From Kingella negevensis (GTDB taxonomy: Bacteria > Pseudomonadota > Gammaproteobacteria > Burkholderiales > Neisseriaceae), in contig NZ_CP123448.1 of assembly GCF_030177895.1 (NCBI RefSeq), forward strand, positions 806,001-870,000: 64,000 bases of DNA. The letters are read 5' to 3'. The position numbers and the translations under genes were made by a program. Of the stretch, positions 1 through 8,849 are shown one piece after another. Numbering within the stretch: position 1 is the first letter of the stretch; every line of letters starts with the position of its first letter. Under the pieces are notes generated by a model. It had not been told where the DNA came from, did no database searches, and saw nothing but the letters and a program-made list of their open reading frames with translations.

Positions 1-211
1 CTTGAGGCACAACAGTACCATGCACACCGCCGCCCGATACACTCACTGAACCGCTTTTAATCAACGCCTCAGCTTCGCGACCAGTTACAAGAATGCTGCC
101 TGAAAATGGCTCGCCCAAATTAGATTGCACGTTCAACCCACCCACGCCAGCCATAGCGTAAGTTGTCATCAAAGACAAAGAGGTTGCAATCACTTTTGTA
201 TGAGTTTTCAA
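1..211 (-). CDS. TspA/FimV-type protein, N-terminal part (runs off window start)
   Basis: Only the first 70 codons are present. The most likely start is a TTG at 211, with an AGGGAG ribosome-binding site about 8 bases upstream; no ATG lies in frame there. The peptide has a signal sequence followed by GGLNVQSNLGEPFSGSI and a GREAEAL segment, the typical opening of the FimV/TspA family. These are large inner-membrane proteins with a periplasmic LysM-type region, linked to type IV pilus function and twitching in Neisseria and Pseudomonas. The family is inferred from the N-terminus alone. Confidence 0.75.
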   Translation of the reverse strand, partial: MKTHTKVIATSLSLMTTYAMAGVGGLNVQSNLGEPFSGSILVTGREAEALIKSGSVSVSGGGVHGTVVPQ

Positions 212-407
212 AATTTATCTCCCTGATATCCGTCATTCTCAAACCTGATGTGCGGATAGTGTTGTCTTAGCAATATAAAAATAACCGATATAATAGCCTT
301 TTACGCCCCTATTTGCCAATAAAAAAACACTATTTCCCTTAAGGTTTATTATAAAAAATTTACAATTTGACACAATAGAAACAATCAACCCTTTTCAGGC
401 AGCCTGA

Positions 408-1109
<702 letters not shown>

Positions 1110-1118
1110 CAAATACAA

Positions 1119-1147
1119 GCAGCCTAAAAAATATTTTTTCAGGCTGC
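1119..1147 (+). terminator. Inverted uptake-sequence hairpin after adk
   Basis: GCAGCCTaaaaaatatttttTCAGGCTGC forms a stem of about 12 bp with one irregularity. It lies between adk and the next gene on the same strand, so it may only partly terminate. Confidence 0.45.
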
Positions 1148-1166
1148 ATTTTTCCAAAGAATACCC

Positions 1167-1745
1167 ATGAAAAAACTAATATTCACCGCCCTATTTTTCT
1201 GTTTTGCCAACCCCGTCCACGCAGAATCTTCAATGGAATTTGCCGAAAAACTCCAAGATTTATCCGACCGAGTTTTTGAAGAAAGCAAAGTCCCCTTGCC
1301 AGCCGTACCCAATGCACAATCAGGTGACTGGTTCAACTTATACGTAAACAACCAGTTCACAGGCAAACCGCGCATTTTACTCAGCAGCATCACCCAAGCA
1401 CCAGACGGCAGCGTTCGTTATGTGTTCAATAATCGCTCCGCAGGCGGCAGCGACAACATCACCGCAGAAGGCATTTATTGCGTAACAGGTACAAAACTGT
1501 TGGATTCAGAAGGTTCACGCATCAAAACATTTGGTTATGCAGACACCGTAAACAATCGCTGGATTGAGCCACGAAATGCACAATGGCAAATGCTCGGCGG
1601 CAAAAACAACAGCCGCGACAAAATCCGTCGCGTGTTATACAACGCATTCTGCACACACGGCTTTTTATCACGCACCGATGATGACTTACGCACATGGGTC
1701 AAACAAGAAGGCGCAGCATTCGATAAGAATGATTACAGCAAATAA
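1167..1745 (+). CDS. CNP1-like family exported protein
   Basis: 192 residues with a cleavable signal peptide (MKKLIFTALFFCF, cleavage near VHA-ES). The mature part resembles the CNP1-like family found in Neisseria and other betaproteobacteria: a DWFNLYVN opening, RYVFNNRS, the EGIYC segment, and a CTHGF motif near the end. Two cysteines (in EGIYC and NAFCTHG) could form a disulfide. The family is linked by name to a cryptic neisserial protein, but no biochemical role is established. The gene lies 57 bases after adk. Confidence 0.7.
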   Translation: MKKLIFTALFFCFANPVHAESSMEFAEKLQDLSDRVFEESKVPLPAVPNAQSGDWFNLYVNNQFTGKPRILLSSITQAPDGSVRYVFNNRSAGGSDNITAEGIYCVTGTKLLDSEGSRIKTFGYADTVNNRWIEPRNAQWQMLGGKNNSRDKIRRVLYNAFCTHGFLSRTDDDLRTWVKQEGAAFDKNDYSK

Positions 1746-1780
1746 AAAAGCAGCCTGAAAACTTTTCAGGCTGCTTTTTT
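1744..1780. terminator. Bidirectional terminator made of an uptake-sequence pair
   Basis: A perfect inverted pair of GCAGCCTGAAAA with an A-run before and a T-run after, between the convergent CNP1-like gene and fabI. It should terminate in both directions. Confidence 0.85.
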
Positions 1781-1787
1781 TATTGAA

Positions 1788-2573
1788 TTACTCAGTATCT
1801 GCCAAAGCGTTAATACTGTAGCCACCGTCCACGTAAGTAATTTCACCCGTGATACCAGAAGCCAAGTCAGACAACAAGAATGCTGCTGCATTGCCCACTT
1901 CTTCAGTGGTTACATTGCGGCGTAACGGATTTTGTTCCGCAACGTGGTTCAACAATTTGCTGAAATCCGCAATCCCAGCCGCCGCCAAAGTTTTGATAGG
2001 ACCTGCAGAAATACCATTGCAACGGATACCTTCTTTGCCCAAGCAAGCCGCCGTGAAACGAACACCCGCTTCCAAGCTCGCTTTTGCCATGCCCATCACA
2101 TTGTAGTTTGGCACTGCACGAACCGCGCCCAAGTAAGTCAAAGCCAAGATAGAGCCATTGCGACCTTGCATCATCGGGCGCGCCGCTTTTGCCAATGCTG
2201 GCAAGCTGTACGCAGAAACTTCATGCGCTGTATTGAACGCTTCGCGCGAAATGCTATCCAAAAAATCGCCGCTCAAAGCTTCTTTTGGCGCAAACGCAAT
2301 CGCGTGAACCAAACCATCTAAACCGTCCCAATGTTTGCCTAAATCCGCAAAAGTTTGCGCGATTTCTTCATCGCTTTGCACATCGCAACGGAACACCAAT
2401 TCTGAACCAAATTCCGCCGCCAATTTGCGCACGCGATCTTCCAATTTATCTACCACATAAGTGAACGCCAATTCTGCGCCTTGTTCATGGCATGCTTTTG
2501 CAATACCGTAAGCGATTGAACGGTCTGAAATCATGCCTGTAATCAAGATTTTTTTGCCTTTTAAGAAAGCCAT
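1788..2573 (-). CDS. fabI: Enoyl-[acyl-carrier-protein] reductase, NADH type
   Basis: 261 residues, full length. It reduces trans-2-enoyl-ACP to acyl-ACP in the last step of each fatty-acid elongation cycle and is the target of triclosan-type inhibitors. The short-chain dehydrogenase fold shows [15 protein letters not shown] at the cofactor loop (residues 11-25). Catalytic residues Tyr147, Tyr157 and Lys164 sit in the Y-x6-Y / YNVMGMAK arrangement. [12 protein letters not shown] marks the substrate-binding loop. The gene is convergent with the CNP1-like gene and has its own upstream region shared with trmJ. Confidence 0.97.
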   Translation of the reverse strand: MAFLKGKKILITGMISDRSIAYGIAKACHEQGAELAFTYVVDKLEDRVRKLAAEFGSELVFRCDVQSDEEIAQTFADLGKHWDGLDGLVHAIAFAPKEALSGDFLDSISREAFNTAHEVSAYSLPALAKAARPMMQGRNGSILALTYLGAVRAVPNYNVMGMAKASLEAGVRFTAACLGKEGIRCNGISAGPIKTLAAAGIADFSKLLNHVAEQNPLRRNVTTEEVGNAAAFLLSDLASGITGEITYVDGGYSINALADTE

Positions 2574-2662
2574 TTCATTGAGTCCTTTGAAATTTTCAAA
2601 ACACAGTATTATAGCAGATTGAACTATAATACTATCTTTAAATTATTTTCAGGCCGCAACAC

Positions 2663-3484
2663 ATGACACAAGCACAACCTATCCCCGATTATCTCGCCAA
2701 TATCCGCATCGTCTTATCCCGCACCAGCCACCCAGCCAACATCGGTGCCGCCGCGCGCGCCATGAAAACCATGGGTTTGAGCCAACTCGTACTCGTCGCG
2801 CCCAACATCATGGAAACGCCGATGACACCCGAACCGCCCGTGTTTAATCCAGACGATGTCGCCAATTTCAGGCTGCCTGAAGAAAGTTTCATTCTCGCGT
2901 CAGGCGCAGTAGATGTGCTGGAAAACGCCAAAATTGTCGCCACGCTGCCTGAAGCCTTGTACGGCACAGTTCTAAGCTGCGCACTCACCAGCCGTCGCCG
3001 CGAACTCACCAGCCCATTGAAAACCCCACGCGAACTCACACCAGAATTGCTCGTCGCCGCGCAAGCAGGGCAGCAAGTCGCTCTGGTATTTGGCAACGAA
3101 ACTTTCGGCTTGAGCATTGACGAAGTGCAAGAATGCAACCGCTTGATGACGATTGCAGGCAATCCCAACTACTTCTCACTCAATCTCGCCCAAGCCGTGC
3201 AAGTGGTTTGCTACGAAATTTTCAGCCAAACCCACGCCGATTTGAGCCATCTGATTCCTGAGCGCAATCTTGCCACCGCCGACCAAGTGGCAGGCATGGT
3301 TCAGCATTTGCAAAGCGCCATGGAGCAAATGGATTTCTTCCGCAAACGCAACGCCGAACGCATGATGCGCCGCTTGCATTCTCTGTTTAACCGTGCCAAC
3401 ACGACTACGGAAGACATTGATATTCTGCGCGGTTTTTTCAATATGGTTCAGACCAAGTTACCTAAAGACAAATCTGACACATAA
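2663..3484 (+). CDS. trmJ: tRNA (cytidine/uridine-2'-O-)-methyltransferase, TrmJ type
   Basis: 273 residues. A SPOUT-class RNA 2'-O-methyltransferase that uses S-adenosylmethionine; family members modify position 32 of tRNA anticodon loops. Visible motifs are IRIVLSRTSHPANIGAAARAMK (motif 1 Asn/Arg, residues 10-31), VALVFGNETFGLS (motif 2), and NYFSLNLAQAVQVVCYE (motif 3, knot). The C-terminal extension of about 100 residues is as in TrmJ rather than the shorter TrmL. It is divergent from fabI. Confidence 0.88.
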   Translation: MTQAQPIPDYLANIRIVLSRTSHPANIGAAARAMKTMGLSQLVLVAPNIMETPMTPEPPVFNPDDVANFRLPEESFILASGAVDVLENAKIVATLPEALYGTVLSCALTSRRRELTSPLKTPRELTPELLVAAQAGQQVALVFGNETFGLSIDEVQECNRLMTIAGNPNYFSLNLAQAVQVVCYEIFSQTHADLSHLIPERNLATADQVAGMVQHLQSAMEQMDFFRKRNAERMMRRLHSLFNRANTTTEDIDILRGFFNMVQTKLPKDKSDT

Positions 3485-3649
3485 AAAAGAAGGCAGCCTG
3501 AAAAGCCGCCTTAAAACTTGTGTGTGTTTTGGGGTACCGAGGTTGTACCATAACGGTTTGCACACAAATTGTGAAAGATTGTGTGCTTCTTTTCCATAGA
3601 ACAGAAAGTTATTTACCCTTTCAGGCAGCCTGAAACACCACAGTTGTCC

Positions 3650-4033
3650 TTATTCCAAAACCAAAACCGCTTCAGCTTCCACCGCCGCACCGCGTGGCAA
3701 AGAAGCCACACCCACCGCCGCACGAGCAGGAAACGGTTGAGCAAAATACTCTTCCATCACACGGTTAAACGTTGCGAAGTTCGCCAAATCCGTTAAATAC
3801 GCATTCACTTTCACAATATCGTTCAAGTTGCCACCTGCCGCTTCGCACACAGCGCGTAAATTTTTAAACACTTGATGCGCTTGTTCCTCAAAATCATCAG
3901 AAACCAGTTGCATCGTTTCAGGCACAAGCGGAATTTGACCGCTCACATACACCGTATTCCCAGCGCGAACCGCTTGGCTGTACGCACCAATTGCTGCAGG
4001 GGCTTTGTCTGTATGAATAATTGTTTTGCTCAT
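3650..4033 (-). CDS. ridA: RidA family reactive enamine/imine deaminase
   Basis: 127 residues, full length for the YjgF/YER057c/UK114 family. It hydrolyses reactive enamine/imine intermediates from PLP enzymes such as threonine dehydratase, releasing ammonia. Motifs: [12 protein letters not shown] near the N-terminus, YVSGQIPL, and the C-terminal [20 protein letters not shown] with the conserved Arg and the acidic tail. It is a single gene between trmJ and a small transposon-like element. Confidence 0.93.
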   Translation of the reverse strand: MSKTIIHTDKAPAAIGAYSQAVRAGNTVYVSGQIPLVPETMQLVSDDFEEQAHQVFKNLRAVCEAAGGNLNDIVKVNAYLTDLANFATFNRVMEEYFAQPFPARAAVGVASLPRGAAVEAEAVLVLE

Positions 4034-4094
4034 CTTAAAATCCTTATAATAAAATGGAAAAATAACATTATAGTCCTGAATAAATTTTCAGGCA

Positions 4095-4297
4095 GCCTGA
4101 AACCTTTGCAAAACTTCAGATTTGAGCAGTTTTCAAAGCTATAGCAGCACAGCAAGCGAATACGTACATCAAGTACGTTGAGCTTGCGAGCAGTGCATGC
4201 TAGATTTTGTCCAAATTTTAATTTGGCAACAAAATCAGTCCGCATAGTGCGGCGAAGAAAAATGCCAAAGATGAAGATTTTGCAGAGGTTTCAGTCT
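4095..4297. mobile_element. MITE-like element with IS5-type inverted ends
   Basis: The ends are near-perfect inverted repeats: GCCTGAAACCTTTGCAAAAC on the left, and on the right the complement of a segment reading GACTGAAACCTCTGCAAAAT. The CCTTTGCAAAA core resembles ends of neisserial IS5-family elements. The interior has no plausible protein but contains a strong hairpin at about 4150-4191 (AGCAAGC..TACGTAC..GTACGTT..GCTTGC). It lies directly upstream of the ligase gene and could carry its promoter. The boundary is approximate. Confidence 0.55.
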
Positions 4298-4321
4298 GAA
4301 AAACACATCACAAGGAAACTT

Positions 4322-5131
4322 ATGAAACCCCTATTTTTCGCCCTACTCTGTTTCGCCACCGCCACCCAAGCCGCCGCACCTAAAATCATACTCGCCAACC
4401 ACTATAACAAACAAAACATCACAGGCTGGGCAATGAGCGAAAAAATGGACGGCGTACGCGCCTATTGGGACGGCAAACAACTCATCAGTCGTCAAGGCAA
4501 CGTGTTCACGCCACCCGCAGGTTTCACGCGCGATTTTCCACCCTTTGCGCTAGATGGCGAACTTTACGCAGGACGCGGCACATTTGAACGCGTATCCGCC
4601 GCCGTCCGCTCCACACAAGGCAACTGGCAAGGCATCCGCCTACACGTTTTTGATGTACCTAATGCCAAAGGCAACTTATACCAGCGACTTTCCCTAGCCA
4701 AACAACACGCCGCCAAACACCCCAACGCGCAGTTTGTTGTTGTGCCGCAAATCACGGTGAAAGACGAAGCCCACGCACGACAATTTCTGCGCCAAATTGA
4801 ACAAGGTGGCGGCGAAGGCGTGATGTTGCATAACCCAAACGCGCCGTACACCTCAGGTCGCAGCAATGATTTGCTCAAGCTGAAAACCACGCATGACGCA
4901 GAATGCACCGTTACGCAACACCACCAAGGCAAAGGCAAATATGCGGACACACTCGGCGCGGTTTCCTGCAAAAACGAGTTGGGCGAATTTCGTATCGGTT
5001 CAGGTTTCAAAGACGAAGACCGTGATAATCCGCCACCCATTGGCAGCGTGATTACTTATAAATATCGCGGATTTACCGCCAAAGGAACACCTAGATTTGC
5101 CACCTTTTTGCGCCGCAGAAACGAGAAATAA
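4322..5131 (+). CDS. Exported ATP-dependent DNA ligase (LigE type)
   Basis: 269 residues starting at 4322, so that the protein begins with a signal peptide (MKPLFFALLCFATATQAAA). It is a minimal nucleotidyltransferase plus OB-fold ligase. Motif I K-x-D-G is KMDG with adenylated Lys41; GEGVML matches motif IV and LLKLK motif V. LigE-type enzymes of Neisseria and Haemophilus seal nicks in extracellular or incoming DNA in the periplasm, which suits a naturally competent host full of uptake sequences. A longer frame from 4178 reads into the MITE and lacks sense as a start. Confidence 0.85.
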   Translation: MKPLFFALLCFATATQAAAPKIILANHYNKQNITGWAMSEKMDGVRAYWDGKQLISRQGNVFTPPAGFTRDFPPFALDGELYAGRGTFERVSAAVRSTQGNWQGIRLHVFDVPNAKGNLYQRLSLAKQHAAKHPNAQFVVVPQITVKDEAHARQFLRQIEQGGGEGVMLHNPNAPYTSGRSNDLLKLKTTHDAECTVTQHHQGKGKYADTLGAVSCKNELGEFRIGSGFKDEDRDNPPPIGSVITYKYRGFTAKGTPRFATFLRRRNEK

Positions 5132-5152
5132 TAAACGCAGCCTGAAAACGAA

Positions 5153-5220
5153 AAATCGGCTCGGAGAAGCGACCTACAAACATAACAAGTCTTGTAGGTC
5201 GGCTTTCCAAGCCGACTTTT
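5153..5220. repeat. Dispersed GTAGGTCGG repeat, variant form
   Basis: Two arms, TCGGCTCGGAGAAGCGACCTACAA and its imperfect complement CTTGTAGGTCGGCTTTCCAAGCCGA, around a short loop, with a T-run at the end. It can act as terminator for the ligase gene. It is related to the repeats at 5308, 7340 and 11066. Confidence 0.6.
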
Positions 5221-5307
5221 TATCAATTTCAGTAAACTTAAAATGGAACACAAATAAATTTTGTCTCATCAAATAACAGTTTTGCAAATATTTCAGGCTG
5301 CGTCTTC

Positions 5308-5377
5308 GTAGGTCGGATACTCGTATCCGACAATTCTTGAAACTTGAACAATGTCGGATTCAAGAATCCGACCTACA
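5308..5377. repeat. Dispersed GTAGGTCGGAT inverted repeat
   Basis: Outer arms GTAGGTCGGAT / ATCCGACCTAC, with inner palindromes GGATACTCGTATCC and GGATTCAAGAATCC. A second copy with compensating changes is at 7340-7411 and a short one at 11066-11095. No coding content. Confidence 0.75.
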
Positions 5378-5388
5378 ATTTCTATTTT

Positions 5389-5895
5389 TCAGGCTGCATT
5401 CAACCCAACCAACACCCAAACCACCGCAATCGCAAAAAACGCTGCAATCACATCGTCCAACATCACGCCAAAACCACCGCTCATGCGCTGGTCAAACCAC
5501 TTAATCGGCGGCGGTTTCACGGCATCAAAAAAGCGAAACGCCACAAACGCAATCGTCCACCAGCCCAAACCTTGCGGCACACACGCGTAAACCAACATCA
5601 TCGCCACAATCTCGTCCCACACAATGCCGCCGTAATCATGCACGCCCAGCGCATATTCCGTTTCGTTGCAAATCCAAATCCCAATGAAAAACAAGGGAAT
5701 GCACAGCAACGCCAAACTCAGCTTGCTCACACCGCAACCCAGCAGCAATCCTGCAATCAACACCGCTGGCAACGTGCCAAACGTACCGGGGGCTTTGGGC
5801 GCAAGTCCCGTCCCAAAACCAAAGCCCAAAAAGCACACAGGTCTTTTGATTAACCACAACCAAGTCGGTTGAAAAATCGGTTTTTGTTTTGCCAT
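5389..5895 (-). CDS. pgpA: Phosphatidylglycerophosphatase A
   Basis: 168 residues from the ATG at 5895 (frame can be extended to 5955 but without a good start). It dephosphorylates phosphatidylglycerophosphate to phosphatidylglycerol at the inner membrane. Family motifs GFGTGLAPKAPGTFGTLPAV and, further on, GGIVWDEIVAMMLVY with catalytic acidic residues are present, along with about four membrane segments. It ends within an uptake motif. It is probably co-transcribed with nothing; the cytochrome gene upstream is on the same strand, 20 bases away. Confidence 0.92.
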   Translation of the reverse strand: MAKQKPIFQPTWLWLIKRPVCFLGFGFGTGLAPKAPGTFGTLPAVLIAGLLLGCGVSKLSLALLCIPLFFIGIWICNETEYALGVHDYGGIVWDEIVAMMLVYACVPQGLGWWTIAFVAFRFFDAVKPPPIKWFDQRMSGGFGVMLDDVIAAFFAIAVVWVLVGLNAA

Positions 5896-5915
5896 TTTAT
5901 TCCTTTCAGGCTGCG

Positions 5916-6377
5916 TTATTTTGGTTGGCGATACGTTTGATGGCACGCGCTGCAACGATTCTCAACCGTTTGATATGCCACGCGAATATTCTCTAAATTC
6001 CCCGTTTTCGCTGCCGCATTTAATTGCGCTACGGCAGCCTGAAACTTTTCTTGTTCCGCTTTAAATTCCGCAGGTTTCGCCCAAATCACAGGCAACGCGT
6101 CGCCATTGCCTTGCGGGTCGTTTTGAAAATAATTGAACGGTTCTTTGGCTTCATCTTGAAAACTGGCGGCTAAGGCTTTGAATTTTTCTACATCGTAAGC
6201 ATCGTCGCCTTTTGCCACTTTGCCCATGCTGGAAAACGTGGGCATAAACGATTTGAATGCGCTGCTGCGGTTTTGCGAAATATCGCCTTTTGTGGCAGAA
6301 ACGCCAGCCGCGCCATTGTCGCCACACGCGGCAAGACCGAAAGCGGCAAGCGCGAATAAAGTTATTTTAAAATTCAT
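5916..6377 (-). CDS. Cytochrome c'-like lipoprotein
   Basis: 153 residues from ATG 6377. A lipoprotein signal with lipobox LAAC (cysteine near residue 18) precedes a four-helix-bundle-like sequence. The haem site CSACH lies close to the C-terminus (Cys142, Cys145, His146), the arrangement of cytochrome c'. Family members bind NO and help to resist nitrosative stress; Neisseria has a lipid-anchored cytochrome c' (CycP). Lies 20 bases upstream of pgpA on the same strand and diverges from the SDR gene. Confidence 0.85.
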   Translation of the reverse strand: MNFKITLFALAAFGLAACGDNGAAGVSATKGDISQNRSSAFKSFMPTFSSMGKVAKGDDAYDVEKFKALAASFQDEAKEPFNYFQNDPQGNGDALPVIWAKPAEFKAEQEKFQAAVAQLNAAAKTGNLENIRVAYQTVENRCSACHQTYRQPK

Positions 6378-6441
6378 GGTTGTCTTCCCGTTAAAATGAT
6401 ATGATTTTAAGCGAATTTTTTTCAACCAGAAAGGACTTACC

Positions 6442-7293
6442 ATGGCTATTTTGATTACAGGTGCTTCGGCAGGTTTTGGCGCGGCGATGTGTCGCCGTTT
6501 TGTACAAGCAGGTTATCCCGTAATTGGCGCGGCGCGTCGTTTGGATAAATTAACGGAATTGCAGCAAGAATTGGGAGGGCTGTTTCTCCCTCTGGAAATG
6601 GACGTTTCCAGCAAGGAATCTGTGGACAATGCGCTGAAAAGTTTGGCAACGCAGCCTGAAAAATTCCAGCAAATTGATTGTTTGATTAACAACGCGGGTT
6701 TGGCTTTGGGTTTGGACAACGCGTATGAAGCGGACTTTGCGGACTGGGAAACGATGATTCACACAAATGTGATTGGTCTGACGTATTTAACGCGCCAAGT
6801 GCTGCCTGAAATGGTTGAACGTAATGATGGGTATATCATCAATTTAGGTTCGGTTGCTAGCACTTATCCTTATCAAGGCGGCAATGTTTACGGGGCGACT
6901 AAGGCGTTTGTGCGTCAGTTTAGCTTGAATTTGCGTGCGGATTTGCAGGGGAAAAATATTCGTGTAACCAATATTGAACCAGGCTTGTGCGGTGGCACGG
7001 AATTTTCAAACGTGCGCTTTAAAGGCGATGATGAACGGGCAACTAAGTTGTATGAAAACGTGGATTTTATTCAGGCTGATGATATTGCGCACACGGCTTT
7101 GTGGCTGTATCAATGCCCGAAACACATGAATGTAAACGCGATTGAAATCATGCCTGTGGCGCAAAGTTTTGCGGCGTTGGCAGTTACGCGGAAACCGCAA
7201 CCGCAACCTGAAAATGTGGCGGAAGTGGCAACGCAGCCTGAAGAAACGGAACATAAAGGGTTCTTTGGAAAACTCTCTTCGCTGTTTAAATAA
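6442..7293 (+). CDS. SDR family NADP-dependent oxidoreductase (YdfG-like)
   Basis: 283 residues. A Rossmann cofactor loop GASAGFGAAMCRRF is at residues 7-20, with NNAGLALG, the catalytic Ser in NLGSVAS, and Tyr/Lys in YGATKAF. The PGLCGGTEFSNVRFKGD segment is typical of YdfG-type 3-hydroxy-acid/serine dehydrogenases. A C-terminal tail of about 40 residues (from PQPQPEN) is extra relative to YdfG and contains an uptake motif in coding frame. The start lies 64 bases from the divergent cytochrome gene. Confidence 0.85.
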   Translation: MAILITGASAGFGAAMCRRFVQAGYPVIGAARRLDKLTELQQELGGLFLPLEMDVSSKESVDNALKSLATQPEKFQQIDCLINNAGLALGLDNAYEADFADWETMIHTNVIGLTYLTRQVLPEMVERNDGYIINLGSVASTYPYQGGNVYGATKAFVRQFSLNLRADLQGKNIRVTNIEPGLCGGTEFSNVRFKGDDERATKLYENVDFIQADDIAHTALWLYQCPKHMNVNAIEIMPVAQSFAALAVTRKPQPQPENVAEVATQPEETEHKGFFGKLSSLFK

Positions 7294-7339
7294 CGCATAA
7301 TGCAGCCTGAAAATTGCTTTTCAGGCTGCATTCTATCGC

Positions 7340-7411
7340 TGTAGGTTGGATACTCGTATCCAACAATTTTTCCAAGCATTGCAAATGTCGGATTCAAGAA
7401 TCCGACCTACA
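7340..7411. repeat. Dispersed GTAGGTTGGAT inverted repeat (second copy)
   Basis: Same layout as 5308-5377: GTAGGTTGGATACTCGTATCCAAC, a spacer, then GTCGGATTCAAGAATCCGACCTAC. In the left half GG-TTGG/CCAAC changes are compensated, which argues for selection on the hairpin. Confidence 0.75.
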
Positions 7412-7447
7412 AAAAGCAGCCTGAAAACTTATTTTCAGGCTGCTTTT
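7411..7447. terminator. Bidirectional uptake-sequence terminator
   Basis: AAAAAGCAGCCTGAAAA, loop, TTTTCAGGCTGCTTTTT between the convergent SDR and outer-membrane-protein genes. Confidence 0.85.
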
Positions 7448-7460
7448 TGTCTTGCAAAAA

Positions 7461-8702
7461 TTAGAACCAGTAACCCATATTAGCTGTAAAGCCTTTCGAG
7501 CCTTTGCCGTGCATATAAGTTACGCCAACGCGAATATTAGACAATTTTGGATTATTCTCCGCTTCGTCTTTATGCAAACCAACGGTTACGCCATATTCTT
7601 GCATATTGCTCATAAATGGCTTGTTACTGCCCACATAACGTGTGTCAATAACAGAGTATTCAGCTGCCAATTTTTTGCCTTTCAAATAGAAAGGTTGCGA
7701 CAACATCACACCATTACGCAAAATGGTTTCTTTGATTTTTGGGTTGAACGAATATTCGCCCGCTTTGAATTTACCTGTTGAGTAGTAGCCAACCATGTTC
7801 GCAACCGTCAATTCAAATTGGTCCAACGGAATGGTGTAGGTGCTGGTTAAAGAGCCGCTGATAACAGAAGCCACCGTTGCGCGGTCTACCGAACCTGTCA
7901 CAGCATAACGTGCAGCAGGTGTTAAAGTCCAACGGTCGTTCACAGGGAAGCGATACGCCAAACCTAAACCCACATGGTAACCTTTCGCACTACCCACTTG
8001 ATACATGCTGATTGGCACAGTGAAAATCAATTGTTTGCGTGGGTCGCTTGCCATTTTTTTGGTGTATGACAATGGCAAAGTCGCTGTATCCACTTTTTCA
8101 CCGCCAGCGATGCTGTACGAACCTACGTTCAAGCCCAAGCCCACCAAGTTGCCTGAAACGGTTTCCATTTTGGAAGTGTTGGCTACATTTGACGTACTTT
8201 CTGTTGCCGTGTCAAAATCGTTACGCGCTAAAGTAGGCATTAAACCTGCGCTGCCTGTAATCGGGCTGTTTGCGCTGTTTTTAGATTGGTATTGCATCAC
8301 TTGCGTGATAATGCCGCTTTTTTTCAACCAATCCACAAACATATCTTGCGATTCTTTACGTGTCGCGCCTGTAAATGTTTGTTTTTCCACGCCCAAGTCA
8401 GGAGAAGAAAATTCAAGCGTGGTTGAACTATCGCGATAATTCATGGTGATATCTGCATCATTAAAACGACCCAACACTTCAGTCACAGCGGTTTCATTAT
8501 AGTTAGGGTTTGAGTCTTTCAACTTTTTCACCAAATCAATAAACGTTTGCGAATTGTTGTCGCAATAAGTTTGACCCACGATGCCATTTACAGTGGATTG
8601 AATACCGTAGCTTTGTGAACAGTTTACTTCCGCAGCATAAGCATTGTTTACTGCGAAAACAGCCAACAAAGCGGCTGATAATTTTGCCAAGCGCATTTTC
8701 AT
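7461..8702 (-). CDS. Predicted outer-membrane beta-barrel protein, unknown function
   Basis: 413 residues. A classical signal peptide (MKMRLAKLSAALLAVFAVNNAYAAEV) precedes a soluble-looking N-terminal half with two cysteines, and then a C-terminal half of alternating polar and aromatic strands (SYTKKM, GLGLAYRFP, LTPAARYAV, VGVTYMHG). The last residues, TANMGYWF, end in the terminal phenylalanine expected of Bam-assembled barrels. I do not recognise a named family; repeated weakly similar strands suggest a barrel of 10-14 strands. A single gene with its own terminator. Confidence 0.6.
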   Translation of the reverse strand: MKMRLAKLSAALLAVFAVNNAYAAEVNCSQSYGIQSTVNGIVGQTYCDNNSQTFIDLVKKLKDSNPNYNETAVTEVLGRFNDADITMNYRDSSTTLEFSSPDLGVEKQTFTGATRKESQDMFVDWLKKSGIITQVMQYQSKNSANSPITGSAGLMPTLARNDFDTATESTSNVANTSKMETVSGNLVGLGLNVGSYSIAGGEKVDTATLPLSYTKKMASDPRKQLIFTVPISMYQVGSAKGYHVGLGLAYRFPVNDRWTLTPAARYAVTGSVDRATVASVISGSLTSTYTIPLDQFELTVANMVGYYSTGKFKAGEYSFNPKIKETILRNGVMLSQPFYLKGKKLAAEYSVIDTRYVGSNKPFMSNMQEYGVTVGLHKDEAENNPKLSNIRVGVTYMHGKGSKGFTANMGYWF

Positions 8703-8849
8703 AATTTTTTCCTCTTACACAGAGAACACGTGAAACAAATTGAATGTAAAAAATTATAAAACAACGCAGGTTTGAGTAAAACATAAATGGAAAGAAAACC
8801 GCCTTAAGCCATTTTCAGGCTGCCTGAAACGTTGTTTTAAAACAACAAA

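Noticed and set aside
5344..5853. Plus-strand frames opposite pgpA
   Set aside because: They are antisense shadows of pgpA, rich in His/Gln/Asn from the complement; pgpA has family motifs.
7411..7447. GCAGCCTGAAA repeats considered as a novel repeat family
   Set aside because: They match the known DNA-uptake-sequence type of the Kingella/Simonsiella group, including inverted pairs used as terminators.
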